Counted from the stretch's first letter, positions 1-7,988 are shown. The stretch: DNA of 64,000 bases from Brenneria populi (GCF_036016195.1 NZ_JAYWTM010000004.1:124001-188000); one strand, 5' to 3'. A program made the numbers and translations. Notes: generated by a model not told the origin, from the letters alone.

Positions 1-600
1 AGTACCGCAGATATCGCCGCGACCGCGCTGGCCGCCGCCCGCCATCTCGGCGGCACGCTGGATGAAACGGCGCTCGCCGCGCTGTGCGTCCGCCTGGAGC
101 CTACCGACAGCACGCTATTCCGCCGGCTCACGCTGTTCGATCACCAGACGGCGGCGACCGCGATCGCCTGCGACTGGCAGCCGGATATCGATATTTTGCT
201 GCTGGAAAGCCCGCAAACCCTGAACACCGCCGATTATCACCGCCGCGATCGCCGCCGGGCGCTATTGCTGCAGGCGGATCGCTTGGAGCGCGCCTGGCGG
301 CTATTCCGCTCGGCCGCGGCGGCGCAAGATCGCCACCGGCTGGGAGACGCCTGTACCCTCAGCGCCATCGCCAGCCAGCGACTGCTAATCAAACCGGCCT
401 TTAACGATTTGCTGGATGCGGTGGAAACCAACGGCCTTTACGGTCTGAACGTGGCGCACAGCGGCAGCGTGGTCGGGCTGCTGCTCGACCGCCGCCGCCA
501 CGATGTCGAGAAGGTATGCCGCCAGTTGCATCGGCGCGGAATTACGCGGCACTACCCGCGGCAATATTTGCTGTCGATGGTCGCCGGCGGCGTGCGCTAA
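1..600 (+). CDS. pduX: PduX-like L-threonine kinase (GHMP family), 3' part only
   Basis: The frame is open from base 1 to the TAA at 598-600, so the N-terminus lies outside the window and 199 codons are visible. The visible part starts with STADIAATALAAARHLGGTL, which is the end of the GHMP-kinase ATP-binding motif (usually G-x-G-x-A-S-S-T-A-D) as found in PduX. PduX phosphorylates L-threonine to O-phospho-L-threonine, the precursor of the aminopropanol linker of cobalamin. The C-terminal part contains the GHMP-type segment around GLNVAHSGSVVGLLLD, close to the third GHMP motif. Family assignment rests on these motifs. The neighbours to the left are not visible, so a link to cobalamin or propanediol genes cannot be tested here. 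Confidence 0.72.
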   Translation, partial: STADIAATALAAARHLGGTLDETALAALCVRLEPTDSTLFRRLTLFDHQTAATAIACDWQPDIDILLLESPQTLNTADYHRRDRRRALLLQADRLERAWRLFRSAAAAQDRHRLGDACTLSAIASQRLLIKPAFNDLLDAVETNGLYGLNVAHSGSVVGLLLDRRRHDVEKVCRQLHRRGITRHYPRQYLLSMVAGGVR

Positions 601-650
601 CGGCGCGCCGTCGGAAAAAGCGGCGCCCCGCCTAATGATTGCGGGGACGA
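601..650. repeat. Dispersed intergenic palindromic repeat, copy 1
   Basis: Contains GCGCCGTCGGAAAAAG followed by CCCCGCCTAATGATTGCGGGG, a stem with an interrupted loop. The same block (GCGCCGTCTGAAAAA plus a CCCCGCC...GGCGGGG type stem) recurs near 46583, 61470 and 63530, always between genes. It sits between the convergent pduX-like gene and the 660-1112 gene and may act as a bidirectional terminator. Confidence 0.6.
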
Positions 651-659
651 GGCAGGGGG

Positions 660-1112
660 TTATTTATCGCCAGCCGGCTGCTGTAGATAGTCGGTCAGAA
701 AGGCTTCCGCATTCCCCTGCTCGGACAGGTTTTTGCTATAGCCGATTTGCACGGGCTGCGCTTCGCCGGGCAGATAGAGTTCGCCGTAGCCTTGATTCAA
801 TATCAGCGCGACAAACTTCTTACCGTCTACGTTCAGCCAGTAACGGGTGCTATTGGCGAGTTTTTCGACATTCATCTTCTGGATCTTGCCGTTCCAGTGA
901 TGATCGATGCCGGTGATCTGCACCAGCGCCTGCGATTCGGCGGGCTCGCCAATGCGCAATGTCCAGATCTGCGCGCCTTCCGCTCCCTGATAGGCCTTCA
1001 CGATATTGGCGATCGGCGGCCGCGGCGTTTCCGCATAAACAGCGCTGATTCCCGCCATCTGCGCCAATAAAAGTATCGCGACCAGACCGAGTATATAACG
1101 TAATTTTTGCAT
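660..1112 (-). CDS. Small exported protein of unknown function
   Basis: Product of 150 aa. I chose the ATG at 1110-1112 rather than an in-frame start 24 bases upstream because AGGAACGG lies just before it and because it gives a clean signal peptide: charged MQKLRY, a hydrophobic core LGLVAILLL, and a cleavage site near VYA/ET at residues 27/28. The mature part has no cysteine and no motif I recognise; it is rich in short beta-type segments (IWTLRIGE, ALVQITGI, RYWLNV, FVALILNQG), which suggests a small soluble beta fold in the periplasm. Function unknown. It faces the pduX-like gene tail to tail. Confidence 0.7.
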   Translation of the reverse strand: MQKLRYILGLVAILLLAQMAGISAVYAETPRPPIANIVKAYQGAEGAQIWTLRIGEPAESQALVQITGIDHHWNGKIQKMNVEKLANSTRYWLNVDGKKFVALILNQGYGELYLPGEAQPVQIGYSKNLSEQGNAEAFLTDYLQQPAGDK

Positions 1113-1267
1113 TATTCCGTTCCTGTATTCAGACAATCGTTATCTTAAACGCAATGAAAGAGAGGGGCATAATAGCATCGCTATCATAGCGTTAGCATCA
1201 TTATCGCTATCAGCGAGCTAAAGAAAAGCGCGGCGGCCCGCAGGGTGAGGGGCAGAACGTCCGCCAT

Positions 1268-1298
1268 AAAAAAACAGGCAGGAAAAACCTGCCTGCCA
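1268..1298 (-). terminator. Rho-independent terminator of the small lipoprotein gene
   Basis: On the minus strand CAGGCAGG-TTTTT-CCTGCCTG is a perfect 8-bp stem followed by TTTTTTT. It lies 34 bases beyond the stop of the 1332-1496 gene. Confidence 0.85.
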
Positions 1299-1331
1299 AT
1301 AGTATCGATTGCTGGTCTAAAGGATAAAAAC

Positions 1332-1496
1332 TTAGCGCGGCCCCATCTGACTGCCGTGCGCATCCTGGAAACCAGGACCGCCGGGGCCGCCGCCATGACC
1401 GCCGCCGCCGCCGCCGCCACCCGGAGGCGGAAACAGACAACCGCTCAGCGCCGTGATTAATGTAATCACCCCAATGATTTTAAAAATACGACTCAT
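1332..1496 (-). CDS. Glycine-rich small lipoprotein (54 aa)
   Basis: A short gene of 54 codons. The ATG at 1494-1496 is preceded by GAGGTGAAC, a good ribosome binding site. The N-terminus MSRIFKIIGVITLITALSGC is a typical lipoprotein signal with lipobox LSGC (Cys20 as the lipidated residue). The mature part is only 35 residues and nearly half glycine: an FPPP segment, then eight consecutive Gly, HGGGPGGPG, and a polar tail FQDAHGSQMGPR. Residue +2 is Leu, not Asp, so outer-membrane sorting is expected. It has its own terminator, so it is a monocistronic unit. Function unknown; low-complexity small lipoproteins of this kind are common in enterics. Several longer frames that overlap it lack a start site or codon logic. 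Confidence 0.78.
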   Translation of the reverse strand: MSRIFKIIGVITLITALSGCLFPPPGGGGGGGGHGGGPGGPGFQDAHGSQMGPR

Positions 1497-1675
1497 GTTC
1501 ACCTCAGTGTTGATGGGATATCACCAGCGAATAATAGGAGGGCAACCATCGGCAAACAATGCGGAATCATCCTGAAAATATGCTTATAAACATTATGTTA
1601 CATCAGCCTACTTATTTCTGTATCAATCAAAACGCCTTCCTGATTTCAGGCGATGCATCAGCCGGCGCCGGCGGC

Positions 1676-2512
1676 TCATGTGCGATAGAGATTCAGACGT
1701 TTCACGCGGCTTTCGAAGCGCGCCAGGCGCTGTTTTAGCTTATCGCGGTTGCGGCTCGCCACGCAGTGCAGCAGCACGTTCAGCGCATTCACCAACCCGG
1801 CGGTGGACTCCAGTATCAAGCCGGTTTTGGTGGTAATGGTGACGATATGCGGCGTATTCATATATTTGGCGATGCCATACTCATCGGTGAAAACCACCAG
1901 ATCGGCGTTTTCCCGCATACATTCATTAGCAAAGGCGATGCCCGCATCGGCATACGGAGCGATATCGATGAGCAGGACGCAGCACCGTTTGTCATCGCTA
2001 TCAATCCATCCGCCCAATACGCCGCCATAAATATCAAGAAACTCGACATTGGATCTGACCAGCGACAATCGGTTGGCGAAATCCTCCGTCAGACCGCGGA
2101 TCGTCTGGAAGCCGCAAACGAAAACGCGCTCCGCCTGGCTTACGCGCTGAACAATTTCTTGCCAGCGTTCGCTGCCGATTTGCTCCCAAAACTTAACCAA
2201 CGCCGCTATCTCATTATTAAGATGAACGGTTAAGTCATCGTTTTGCTGTTCGACGCGCTCAAGCAACGTGGTATTCAGCAATGACTTTACCCGCACCTCA
2301 TCGCGCAGATCCTCTTTCAGCCCTTTCAACCCCTTGTAGCCCAGGCGGCGACAGAAGCGGCTGACGGTATTCGGGCTAACGCCACTTTTTTGTGCAAGCG
2401 TCGCACCATTTTCGAAGGCGATATTCTCAAGATTGGCGTTGATATAGGCCCACAACGTCTTTTCCGACGGCGTCAGATTGCCTTCCAGCTTCTCCAGTCT
2501 GGCATCAAGCAT
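1676..2512 (-). CDS. RpiR/MurR-family transcriptional regulator (HTH_6-SIS)
   Basis: Product of 278 aa. AAGGAGGTAACAAG in front of the ATG is a very strong ribosome binding site. Residues 1-80 form the HTH_6 domain, with the recognition region AQKSGVSPNTVSRFCRRLGY at about residues 40-59. Residues about 120-260 form a SIS sugar-isomerase-type ligand domain (VFVCGFQTIRGLTEDFANRL; DLVVFTDEYGIA). Proteins of this family sense phosphorylated sugars or other small phosphorylated or amino compounds. The gene is divergent from the importer/aminopeptidase operon at 2705 and the shared 190-bp gap holds an inverted repeat, so it is the likely regulator of that operon. Whether it represses or activates cannot be read from sequence. 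Confidence 0.88.
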   Translation of the reverse strand: MLDARLEKLEGNLTPSEKTLWAYINANLENIAFENGATLAQKSGVSPNTVSRFCRRLGYKGLKGLKEDLRDEVRVKSLLNTTLLERVEQQNDDLTVHLNNEIAALVKFWEQIGSERWQEIVQRVSQAERVFVCGFQTIRGLTEDFANRLSLVRSNVEFLDIYGGVLGGWIDSDDKRCCVLLIDIAPYADAGIAFANECMRENADLVVFTDEYGIAKYMNTPHIVTITTKTGLILESTAGLVNALNVLLHCVASRNRDKLKQRLARFESRVKRLNLYRT

Positions 2513-2545
2513 CTTGTTACCTCCTTAATAAAGAAAGACATATAA

Positions 2546-2609
2546 ATACCAGATAAAAAAAGATGACATAAAAATACCACCAAGCCGTGCGCCGATCTTT
2601 TTCTGGCAT
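2546..2609. promoter_or_regulatory. Candidate operator: spaced inverted repeat between regulator and ABC operon
   Basis: ATACCAGATAAAAAAAGAT (2546-2564) and ATCTTTTTCTGGCAT (2595-2609) are imperfect inverted copies. In addition AAATACCA occurs twice as a direct repeat (2544-2551 and 2572-2579). The right arm overlaps the -24 element of the sigma-54-like promoter, so a bound regulator could block it. This is inference from symmetry only. Confidence 0.45.
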
Positions 2610-2620
2610 ATTAATTGCAA
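2604..2620 (+). promoter_or_regulatory. Sigma-54 type -24/-12 promoter for the ABC/aminopeptidase operon
   Basis: TGGCATATTAATTGCA matches TGGCACG-N4-TTGC at nine of eleven positions, with the invariant GG (2605-2606) and GC (2617-2618) exactly ten bases apart. Transcription would start near 2630, leaving a leader of about 75 bases before the ATG at 2705. Sigma-54 promoters need an enhancer-binding protein; none is encoded nearby, so NtrC or a distant activator would be needed. Confidence 0.55.
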
Positions 2621-2704
2621 AAAAACAGGAAACGACAGAATTCTGTCAAACACTCTATCAGTTTAGTCCCCATTGCTAAACAGCAAGCCCACCGGAGAAG
2701 AAAA

Positions 2705-3760
2705 ATGTACATCATTAACCAAACAAGTTGGATGAAGAGCATCATTTTCGGGGTAACGTTATCTTGCGCATTCAGCAGCTTACCGGCGAAAGCCGCCGGC
2801 GAGCTGCGGCTATATAACTGGGGGGACTACATTAACCCGGAAGTATTGACGCGCTTTACCCAGGAAACCGGCATTAATGTAAAACTCGACACCTACGGCA
2901 GCAATGAAGAGATGCTGGCCAAAATACAGGCGGGAGCCAGCGGCTACGATATCGTATTCCCCTCGGTGCACATGCAGGACGCCATGGCGGCGCTGAAGCT
3001 GCTGGCGCGTACGGATATTAACCGCTCGCCCGACTTTAAACATATCGACCCGGTATTTTTACGCGCCAAAAGCGATCCCGCCGGCGAATATTGTCTGCCC
3101 TACGCCTGGGGCAGCGTCGGTATTTTCTACAATAAGAAAAAAGTCGATAAGCCGATTACTTCCTGGAAAGACTTCTTCAGCGAAGCCGAGAAAGGGAAAA
3201 AGGTGATCATGCTTGATGATATGCGCGAAACGCTGGGCGTCGGCTTAATCGTTAACCATAAATCCGTCAACAGCACCAATCCTGACGATCTCAAGCTGGC
3301 GTCCGACTGGCTAACCGCGCGTAAGCCGTTAATCTCCGCATTGACCTATGAAAGCATTCCGCTGGTGCAATCCGGCGATGTGGCGGCGGCCCACTATTTC
3401 GTCGGCGCGCTGATGTATGTGTCGCAGGATCCGGAAAATCTGGCGTACGTCATTCCGGATGAGGGCGCGACCATGTATCAGGAGAATATGTGCGTACTGG
3501 CCAACGCGCCCAACAAAGAGAATGCGAAAAAATTTATGGCGTTCTTCCTGAAGCCTGAAATCGCCGCGATGAATACCGCGCAGCAGATGAACGGTACGCC
3601 GAACCGCGATGCCGTGGCGCTGCTTCCCGATGCATTGAAAAATAATCCGGCCGCCAATCCGCCGGAAGAGATCCGTCAGAAATTGCAGATATTCGACGAT
3701 TTGGGCAAAGGCCTGCGCCTGTATGACCGCACCTGGACGAAATTCCGCAGCGCCAACTAG
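2705..3760 (+). CDS. Periplasmic polyamine-type ABC substrate-binding protein (PotD/PotF family)
   Basis: Product of 351 aa. I take the ATG at 2705 (GGAGAAGAAAA before it); the open frame runs 30 codons further upstream but that stretch is polar, has no ribosome site and spoils the signal peptide. The signal peptide ends near AKA/AG (residues 30/31). The mature protein begins GELRLYNWGDYINPEVL, the hallmark start of PotD/PotF proteins. The middle contains GYDIVFPSVHMQDAM and YAWGSVGIFYN, which line the ligand cleft in the family. Located first in an operon with ATPase, two permeases and a DmpA-like peptidase, so the ligand may be an amide, a short peptide or an amino-acid conjugate rather than putrescine or spermidine themselves; that is inference from context. 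Confidence 0.9.
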   Translation: MYIINQTSWMKSIIFGVTLSCAFSSLPAKAAGELRLYNWGDYINPEVLTRFTQETGINVKLDTYGSNEEMLAKIQAGASGYDIVFPSVHMQDAMAALKLLARTDINRSPDFKHIDPVFLRAKSDPAGEYCLPYAWGSVGIFYNKKKVDKPITSWKDFFSEAEKGKKVIMLDDMRETLGVGLIVNHKSVNSTNPDDLKLASDWLTARKPLISALTYESIPLVQSGDVAAAHYFVGALMYVSQDPENLAYVIPDEGATMYQENMCVLANAPNKENAKKFMAFFLKPEIAAMNTAQQMNGTPNRDAVALLPDALKNNPAANPPEEIRQKLQIFDDLGKGLRLYDRTWTKFRSAN

Positions 3761-3764
3761 CTCC

Positions 3765-3780
3765 GCCGGCGCGCGCCGGC
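3765..3780. promoter_or_regulatory. Perfect 16-bp GC palindrome between binding-protein and ATPase genes
   Basis: GCCGGCGCGCGCCGGC begins four bases after the stop of the binding-protein gene. As RNA it forms a very stable hairpin without a following U-tract. Hairpins at this place in ABC importer operons commonly stabilise the upstream message, giving more binding protein than membrane parts. The role is inferred. Confidence 0.5.
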
Positions 3781-3867
3781 CGACCCGATGCGCGCCGTAA
3801 AATCGCGCGCTAGCCATACGCCAACGTCAATGCCCCGCACCGGGACGCTCGCTACTGGGAATAGACA

Positions 3868-4989
3868 ATGAGTCATGACCGCCAATTTCGCACCGTCGTG
3901 TCGCTTGAAAAAGCCGTTAAATATTATCAAACCCCCGAGGGCAATAGCGTTAAGGCGCTGGACGATCTCTCTTTCTCGGTCAGGGACAATGAGTTCGTTA
4001 CGCTGCTAGGCCCCTCCGGATGCGGCAAAACCACGCTGCTGAGGATTATTAGCGGGTTCGAACGGCTGGATGCCGGCGATCTGTTGATTTTAGGGAAAAA
4101 AATGAATGATATACCGCCGCATTTGCGGCCGGTGAATACCGTGTTTCAAAGCTATGCCCTCTTCCCCCATATGAGCGTGGCGGACAATGTCGGCTATGGT
4201 CTGGATATCCGCGGCGTACTGCGTCAGGAGCGGAATAGCCGCGTGGCCGAAACGCTGGAAATGGTGGGGTTGCTGAATATGGAAAAGCGCCGCCCCGCCC
4301 AGCTCTCCGGCGGCCAGCAGCAGCGCGTGGCGCTGGCGCGCGCCATTATTAATCGCCCGACGCTCCTGCTGCTGGATGAACCTTTGTCCGCGCTGGATCG
4401 CAGCCTGCGTAAAAGCATGCAGCTCGAGCTTAAGCGCCTGCAGGCCGAGCTCGGCATCTCATTTATTTTCGTCACCCACGATCAGGATGAGGCGCTGACC
4501 ATGTCCGACAGGATCATCGTGCTGAACGGCGGGAAAATACAGCAGAACGACAGGCCGACGGCCGTTTACCATACGCCGACCAACCCTTTTGTCGCCGGTT
4601 TTATCGGGGAAGGCAATATGATCGCCGTGGAGATCGCAGAGAAAATGGACTGCGGCACGCTGCGGCTAACCAGTGAAACCGGGGACGCCTGGCTGGCCGA
4701 AGAGCGTCAGCCGTACCAAACGGGGACGCGCCTATGGCTGTTGCTGCGGCCTCAGCATTTCCATCGCGTCAGGCCCGATAGCGGCCAGACGCGCTATGGC
4801 GAAGTGAGCGGCGTTATCAGCCAGACGATCTTTATGGGCAGCGATATCGAGGTTATTGTGCACGCCGATCGGGGGGATACCGTCAAGGCGCTGATCCGCC
4901 TGACCGACTCCGCTCACGATGATTTGGCGCCGGGCAGCCGCATCACACTGTGGTATGCCGCTGCCGCTTGTCATCTATTGCCGCGTTGA
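3868..4989 (+). CDS. Polyamine-type ABC importer ATP-binding protein (PotA/PotG family)
   Basis: Product of 373 aa. Walker A GPSGCGKTT at residues 48-56, Q-loop VFQSYALFPH, signature LSGGQQQRVALARA, Walker B LLLLDEPLSALD and switch FVTHD are all intact. After about residue 245 the protein continues into a TOBE-type domain (LLLRPQHFHRVRP...), as in PotA. It energises uptake through the two permeases encoded downstream. The stop TGA at 4987-4989 forms part of the ribosome site of the next gene, which points to coupled translation. Confidence 0.92.
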   Translation: MSHDRQFRTVVSLEKAVKYYQTPEGNSVKALDDLSFSVRDNEFVTLLGPSGCGKTTLLRIISGFERLDAGDLLILGKKMNDIPPHLRPVNTVFQSYALFPHMSVADNVGYGLDIRGVLRQERNSRVAETLEMVGLLNMEKRRPAQLSGGQQQRVALARAIINRPTLLLLDEPLSALDRSLRKSMQLELKRLQAELGISFIFVTHDQDEALTMSDRIIVLNGGKIQQNDRPTAVYHTPTNPFVAGFIGEGNMIAVEIAEKMDCGTLRLTSETGDAWLAEERQPYQTGTRLWLLLRPQHFHRVRPDSGQTRYGEVSGVISQTIFMGSDIEVIVHADRGDTVKALIRLTDSAHDDLAPGSRITLWYAAAACHLLPR

Positions 4990-4997
4990 GGATACCC

Positions 4998-5912
4998 ATG
5001 AGTCAATGGAAAAAATCATTTCCGCTTATCGGGCTGCTATCGCCGATCACGCTGTTGCTGGGAGTCTGTCTGTTTATTCCACTGGCGATCATGGCGGTAT
5101 TCAGCGTACTCGCGCCGGGCATGTATGGCGGCGTGGAGTGGAGCTATTACTCCGATAACTATGGCCGCATACTGGGCTGGGCGGACGGCACCCAGGAAGA
5201 GTTCGATATTCTCTATTTAAAAATTATTCTGACCTCTTTTCGCATTGCTCTGATGAGCGCTATCGTTTCGCTGCTTATCTGTTACCCGATCGCATTCTGG
5301 GTAAGGAGCCAATCGCCCAGGATACGCAACTTTTTACTTTTCCTTATCACGCTGCCGTTTTTCGCCAGCCTGATTGTACGCCTCTATGCCTGGGTGCTTA
5401 TTCTGCGTCCGAGCGGATTTCTTAATACCCTGCTACAGGCTCTAGGAGCGATCGCCCAGCCGCTGGATCTGATTTATACCGAACAGGCGGTGTTGATCGG
5501 CATGGCCTATATCTATATTCCCTTTATGTTTCTTCCGGTTTACGCCAGCGTCGAACGGCTGGATTCGCGCCTGATCGAAGCCTCCTACGATCTGGGCGCC
5601 AACCGGGTAAAAACCTTTTGCCGGGTTATTTTCCCGCTGACGCTGCCCGGCGTAATTTCCGGCTCCATTATGGTGTTTATTCCCAGCCTCGGAAATTTTA
5701 TCGTGCCGTCGCTGCTGGGAGGGGCGAAGGTGGTGATGATCGGCAGTTTAATCGAACAGCAGTTTCTCTCCGCCAGAAACTGGCCGTTTGGCGCGGCGTT
5801 GGCCATGTTGCTGATGTCGATGGTGCTATGCGTACTGTTGATCTATCTCTGTCTAAGCAGCCGCTATTCCCACGCCGGCGGCGTATCGAACGGGAGGAAA
5901 AATGAAGCGTAA
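4998..5912 (+). CDS. Polyamine-type ABC importer permease 1 (PotB/PotH family)
   Basis: Product of 304 aa. The ATG at 4998 is preceded by TGAGGATACCC and gives MSQWKKSFPLIGLL; the frame is open a little upstream inside the ATPase gene, but that part is not needed. About six membrane segments are visible, beginning with LIGLLSPITLLLGVCLFIPL. The EAA loop that docks to the ATPase is EASYDLGANRVKTF followed by RVIFPLTLPGV at about residues 193-220. Belongs to the BPD_transp_1 family. Overlaps the next permease gene by 11 bases. Confidence 0.9.
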   Translation: MSQWKKSFPLIGLLSPITLLLGVCLFIPLAIMAVFSVLAPGMYGGVEWSYYSDNYGRILGWADGTQEEFDILYLKIILTSFRIALMSAIVSLLICYPIAFWVRSQSPRIRNFLLFLITLPFFASLIVRLYAWVLILRPSGFLNTLLQALGAIAQPLDLIYTEQAVLIGMAYIYIPFMFLPVYASVERLDSRLIEASYDLGANRVKTFCRVIFPLTLPGVISGSIMVFIPSLGNFIVPSLLGGAKVVMIGSLIEQQFLSARNWPFGAALAMLLMSMVLCVLLIYLCLSSRYSHAGGVSNGRKNEA

Positions 5913-6744
5913 TATTTTTTCACGGCTCATAACATGGCTATTTAACTGTTATGGCATTCTGTTCTTTATTTTTCTTTATCTTCCTATCTTTCTGATTGCG
6001 GTTTACTCCTTTAACGCCAACCCCATTAATATGATGGTATGGCAGGGATTCAGTATTGACTGGTATTTATCGCTGTTCGGCGTCAGCAATAATTTATCGG
6101 ACAATGCGCTATATATCGATTCCACCGCACAGGTGCTTAACGCATTAAAAAACAGCCTGATCATCGCCCTGATCACCACCGCTATTTCGACGATAATCGG
6201 CACCATGACCGCGCTGGCGTTAATGCGCTACCGTTTTTATCTACGAGGCTTCTATCGGTTCCTGCTGTATATGCCGATGATGATGCCGGATATCCTATTA
6301 GGCATCGCGCTGCTGATTTTTTTCGTCAATGCCGGCGTCCCCTTGGGAAGAACCTCGATTATTCTCGGCCACTGCACCTTTTTGTGCAGCTATGTTTTTC
6401 TGATTGTCAGCGCCCGGCTGGCGGGCATGGATACCCGGCTGGAAGAGGCCTCTTACGATTTGGGCGCCAACGGTTGGGTCACATTCCGGCGCGTTACGCT
6501 GCCGATGTTATTGCCCAGCATTATCGGCGGCGCGCTGCTGGCGTTTATTATCTCGATGGACGATCTGGTCATCACCTATTTTATCTCCGGCGTTGACGCC
6601 ACCACGCTTCCCGTACAGATATACGGCATGATCCGGCGCGGAATAAAGCCGGAAATCAACGTGATCGCCACGCTGTTGATTATTATATCGCTGCTGATCG
6701 CCGCGGCGGGACTCTATCTTAGAAACAGAAATGAAAATAAATAA
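5902..6744 (+). CDS. Polyamine-type ABC importer permease 2 (PotC/PotI family)
   Basis: Product of 280 aa, close to the usual length of PotC. GGGAGGAAAA precedes the ATG. Hydrophobic segments include YGILFFIFLYLPIFLIAVYS near the N-terminus and VIATLLIIISLLIAAAGLYL at the end. The EAA loop reads EASYDLGANGWVTFRRVTLP. FNANPINMMVWQGFSIDWY near the start is typical of PotC. It pairs with the preceding permease. The last bases are followed nine bases later by the peptidase gene, so the peptidase is in the same transcript. Confidence 0.9.
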   Translation: MKRNIFSRLITWLFNCYGILFFIFLYLPIFLIAVYSFNANPINMMVWQGFSIDWYLSLFGVSNNLSDNALYIDSTAQVLNALKNSLIIALITTAISTIIGTMTALALMRYRFYLRGFYRFLLYMPMMMPDILLGIALLIFFVNAGVPLGRTSIILGHCTFLCSYVFLIVSARLAGMDTRLEEASYDLGANGWVTFRRVTLPMLLPSIIGGALLAFIISMDDLVITYFISGVDATTLPVQIYGMIRRGIKPEINVIATLLIIISLLIAAAGLYLRNRNENK

Positions 6745-6752
6745 GGAAAGTC

Positions 6753-7859
6753 ATGATGGCCAAACTCAGAGCCCGCCAATTGGGATTACGCTTTCCCGGC
6801 GCCACAGGAAAATATAACGCCATCACCGATGTCGACGGCGTACTGGTCGGCTATCGCACGCTCGACGGCGTCAGCCGGGACGGCAAACGGATAAAAACCG
6901 GCGTCACCGCGATCTTGCCCCGGGGATACCAGGCCAAGCCGCAGCCGGTATGGGCGGGCTACGATGCGCTAAACGGCAACGGCGAAATGACGGGAGTTCA
7001 TTGGATAAAGGACGGCGGCTACTTTGTCGGCCCGGTTTGCCTGACCAATACCCATTCGGTCGGCGCCGTCCATCAGGCGGCCGTGGAGTGGATGCTGACC
7101 CAGTACCGCGCTACCTGGGAAGCGCATCATATCTGGGCTATGCCGGTGGTGGCCGAAACCTATGATGGCGTTATCAACGACATTAACGGGCTGCACGTTA
7201 CCCGGGAGGACGCCTTATGCGCGCTTAATTCGGCGCGCTCCGGCACGCCGCCTGAAGGCAACGTGGGGGGCGGCAACGGTATGATCTGTTATGGCTTCAA
7301 GGGCGGAACCGGCACCGCGTCGCGTCGCTTTGCCATTGAGGATCGCCAATACTCGCTAGGGAGCCTGGTGCAGGCCAATTACGGCCAGCGGGATTGGCTT
7401 GAGCTATTCGGCGTGCCGGTCGGAACGCTGATCGCGCCGCCGCCGCCGTCGGCGTTGCTGCGCGAACGGGGGTCAATCATCGTGGTACTGGCGACGGACG
7501 CCCCGCTGATGCCGCACCAGCTTCAGCGTTTAGCCCGGCGGGCGGCGCTGGGGATCGCCCGCTCCGGGAGTCCCGGGGGCAATAATTCCGGCGACATTTT
7601 TCTGGCGTTCAGTACTGCGAATGCCGGCGAGCTGCCGCAGATCGCGGCGGCGCACCGCTCTTTTCAGTACCTGAATGATGAGTGTTTCGATGCGATCTAT
7701 CAGTCGGCGGTCGATTGCACGCACGAAGCGGTTATCAACGCGCTGCTTGCCGCGGAAGATGCGCCGATGCAAAAGCCGGTCGGGATATGTAAAGCTATCG
7801 ACCCCCAGGCGCTGTATGAGGTGGTGAAACGCATGAATCCATCCGCGATCGTCTCTTAG
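6753..7859 (+). CDS. DmpA/BapA-like P1-family (S58) N-terminal-nucleophile aminopeptidase
   Basis: Product of 368 aa; AAGGAAAG precedes the ATG. Enzymes of this family cleave themselves before a conserved Ser, which becomes the N-terminal nucleophile of the small chain. Here the site is NNSGD with Ser279 (codon at 7587), giving chains of about 278 and 90 residues. Other family signatures: VGPVCLTNTHSVGAVH (about 90-105), GNVGGGNGMICYGFKGGTG (about 169-187), VLATDAPLMPHQL. Known members hydrolyse D-amino-acid amides or beta-peptides. No signal peptide is visible, so it acts in the cytoplasm on what the importer brings in. The true substrate is unknown. Confidence 0.9.
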   Translation: MMAKLRARQLGLRFPGATGKYNAITDVDGVLVGYRTLDGVSRDGKRIKTGVTAILPRGYQAKPQPVWAGYDALNGNGEMTGVHWIKDGGYFVGPVCLTNTHSVGAVHQAAVEWMLTQYRATWEAHHIWAMPVVAETYDGVINDINGLHVTREDALCALNSARSGTPPEGNVGGGNGMICYGFKGGTGTASRRFAIEDRQYSLGSLVQANYGQRDWLELFGVPVGTLIAPPPPSALLRERGSIIVVLATDAPLMPHQLQRLARRAALGIARSGSPGGNNSGDIFLAFSTANAGELPQIAAAHRSFQYLNDECFDAIYQSAVDCTHEAVINALLAAEDAPMQKPVGICKAIDPQALYEVVKRMNPSAIVS

Positions 7860-7988
7860 CCTGTATCCAGTGAGGGCTATTTACCTGTCGTTTTAAACCC
7901 GACGGCGCTCGCAATCCGCGACGGCCCTCTTAAAGGTCTCCCCCGACTCAGCCCCTTTACGCCAAAGGGAAAACAACCTGTTGCCCGT

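Noticed and set aside
1184..1440. Two alanine- or arginine-rich frames overlapping the small lipoprotein
   Set aside because: They read the Gly-repeat DNA in other frames and continue across the terminator at 1268-1298; no start signals.
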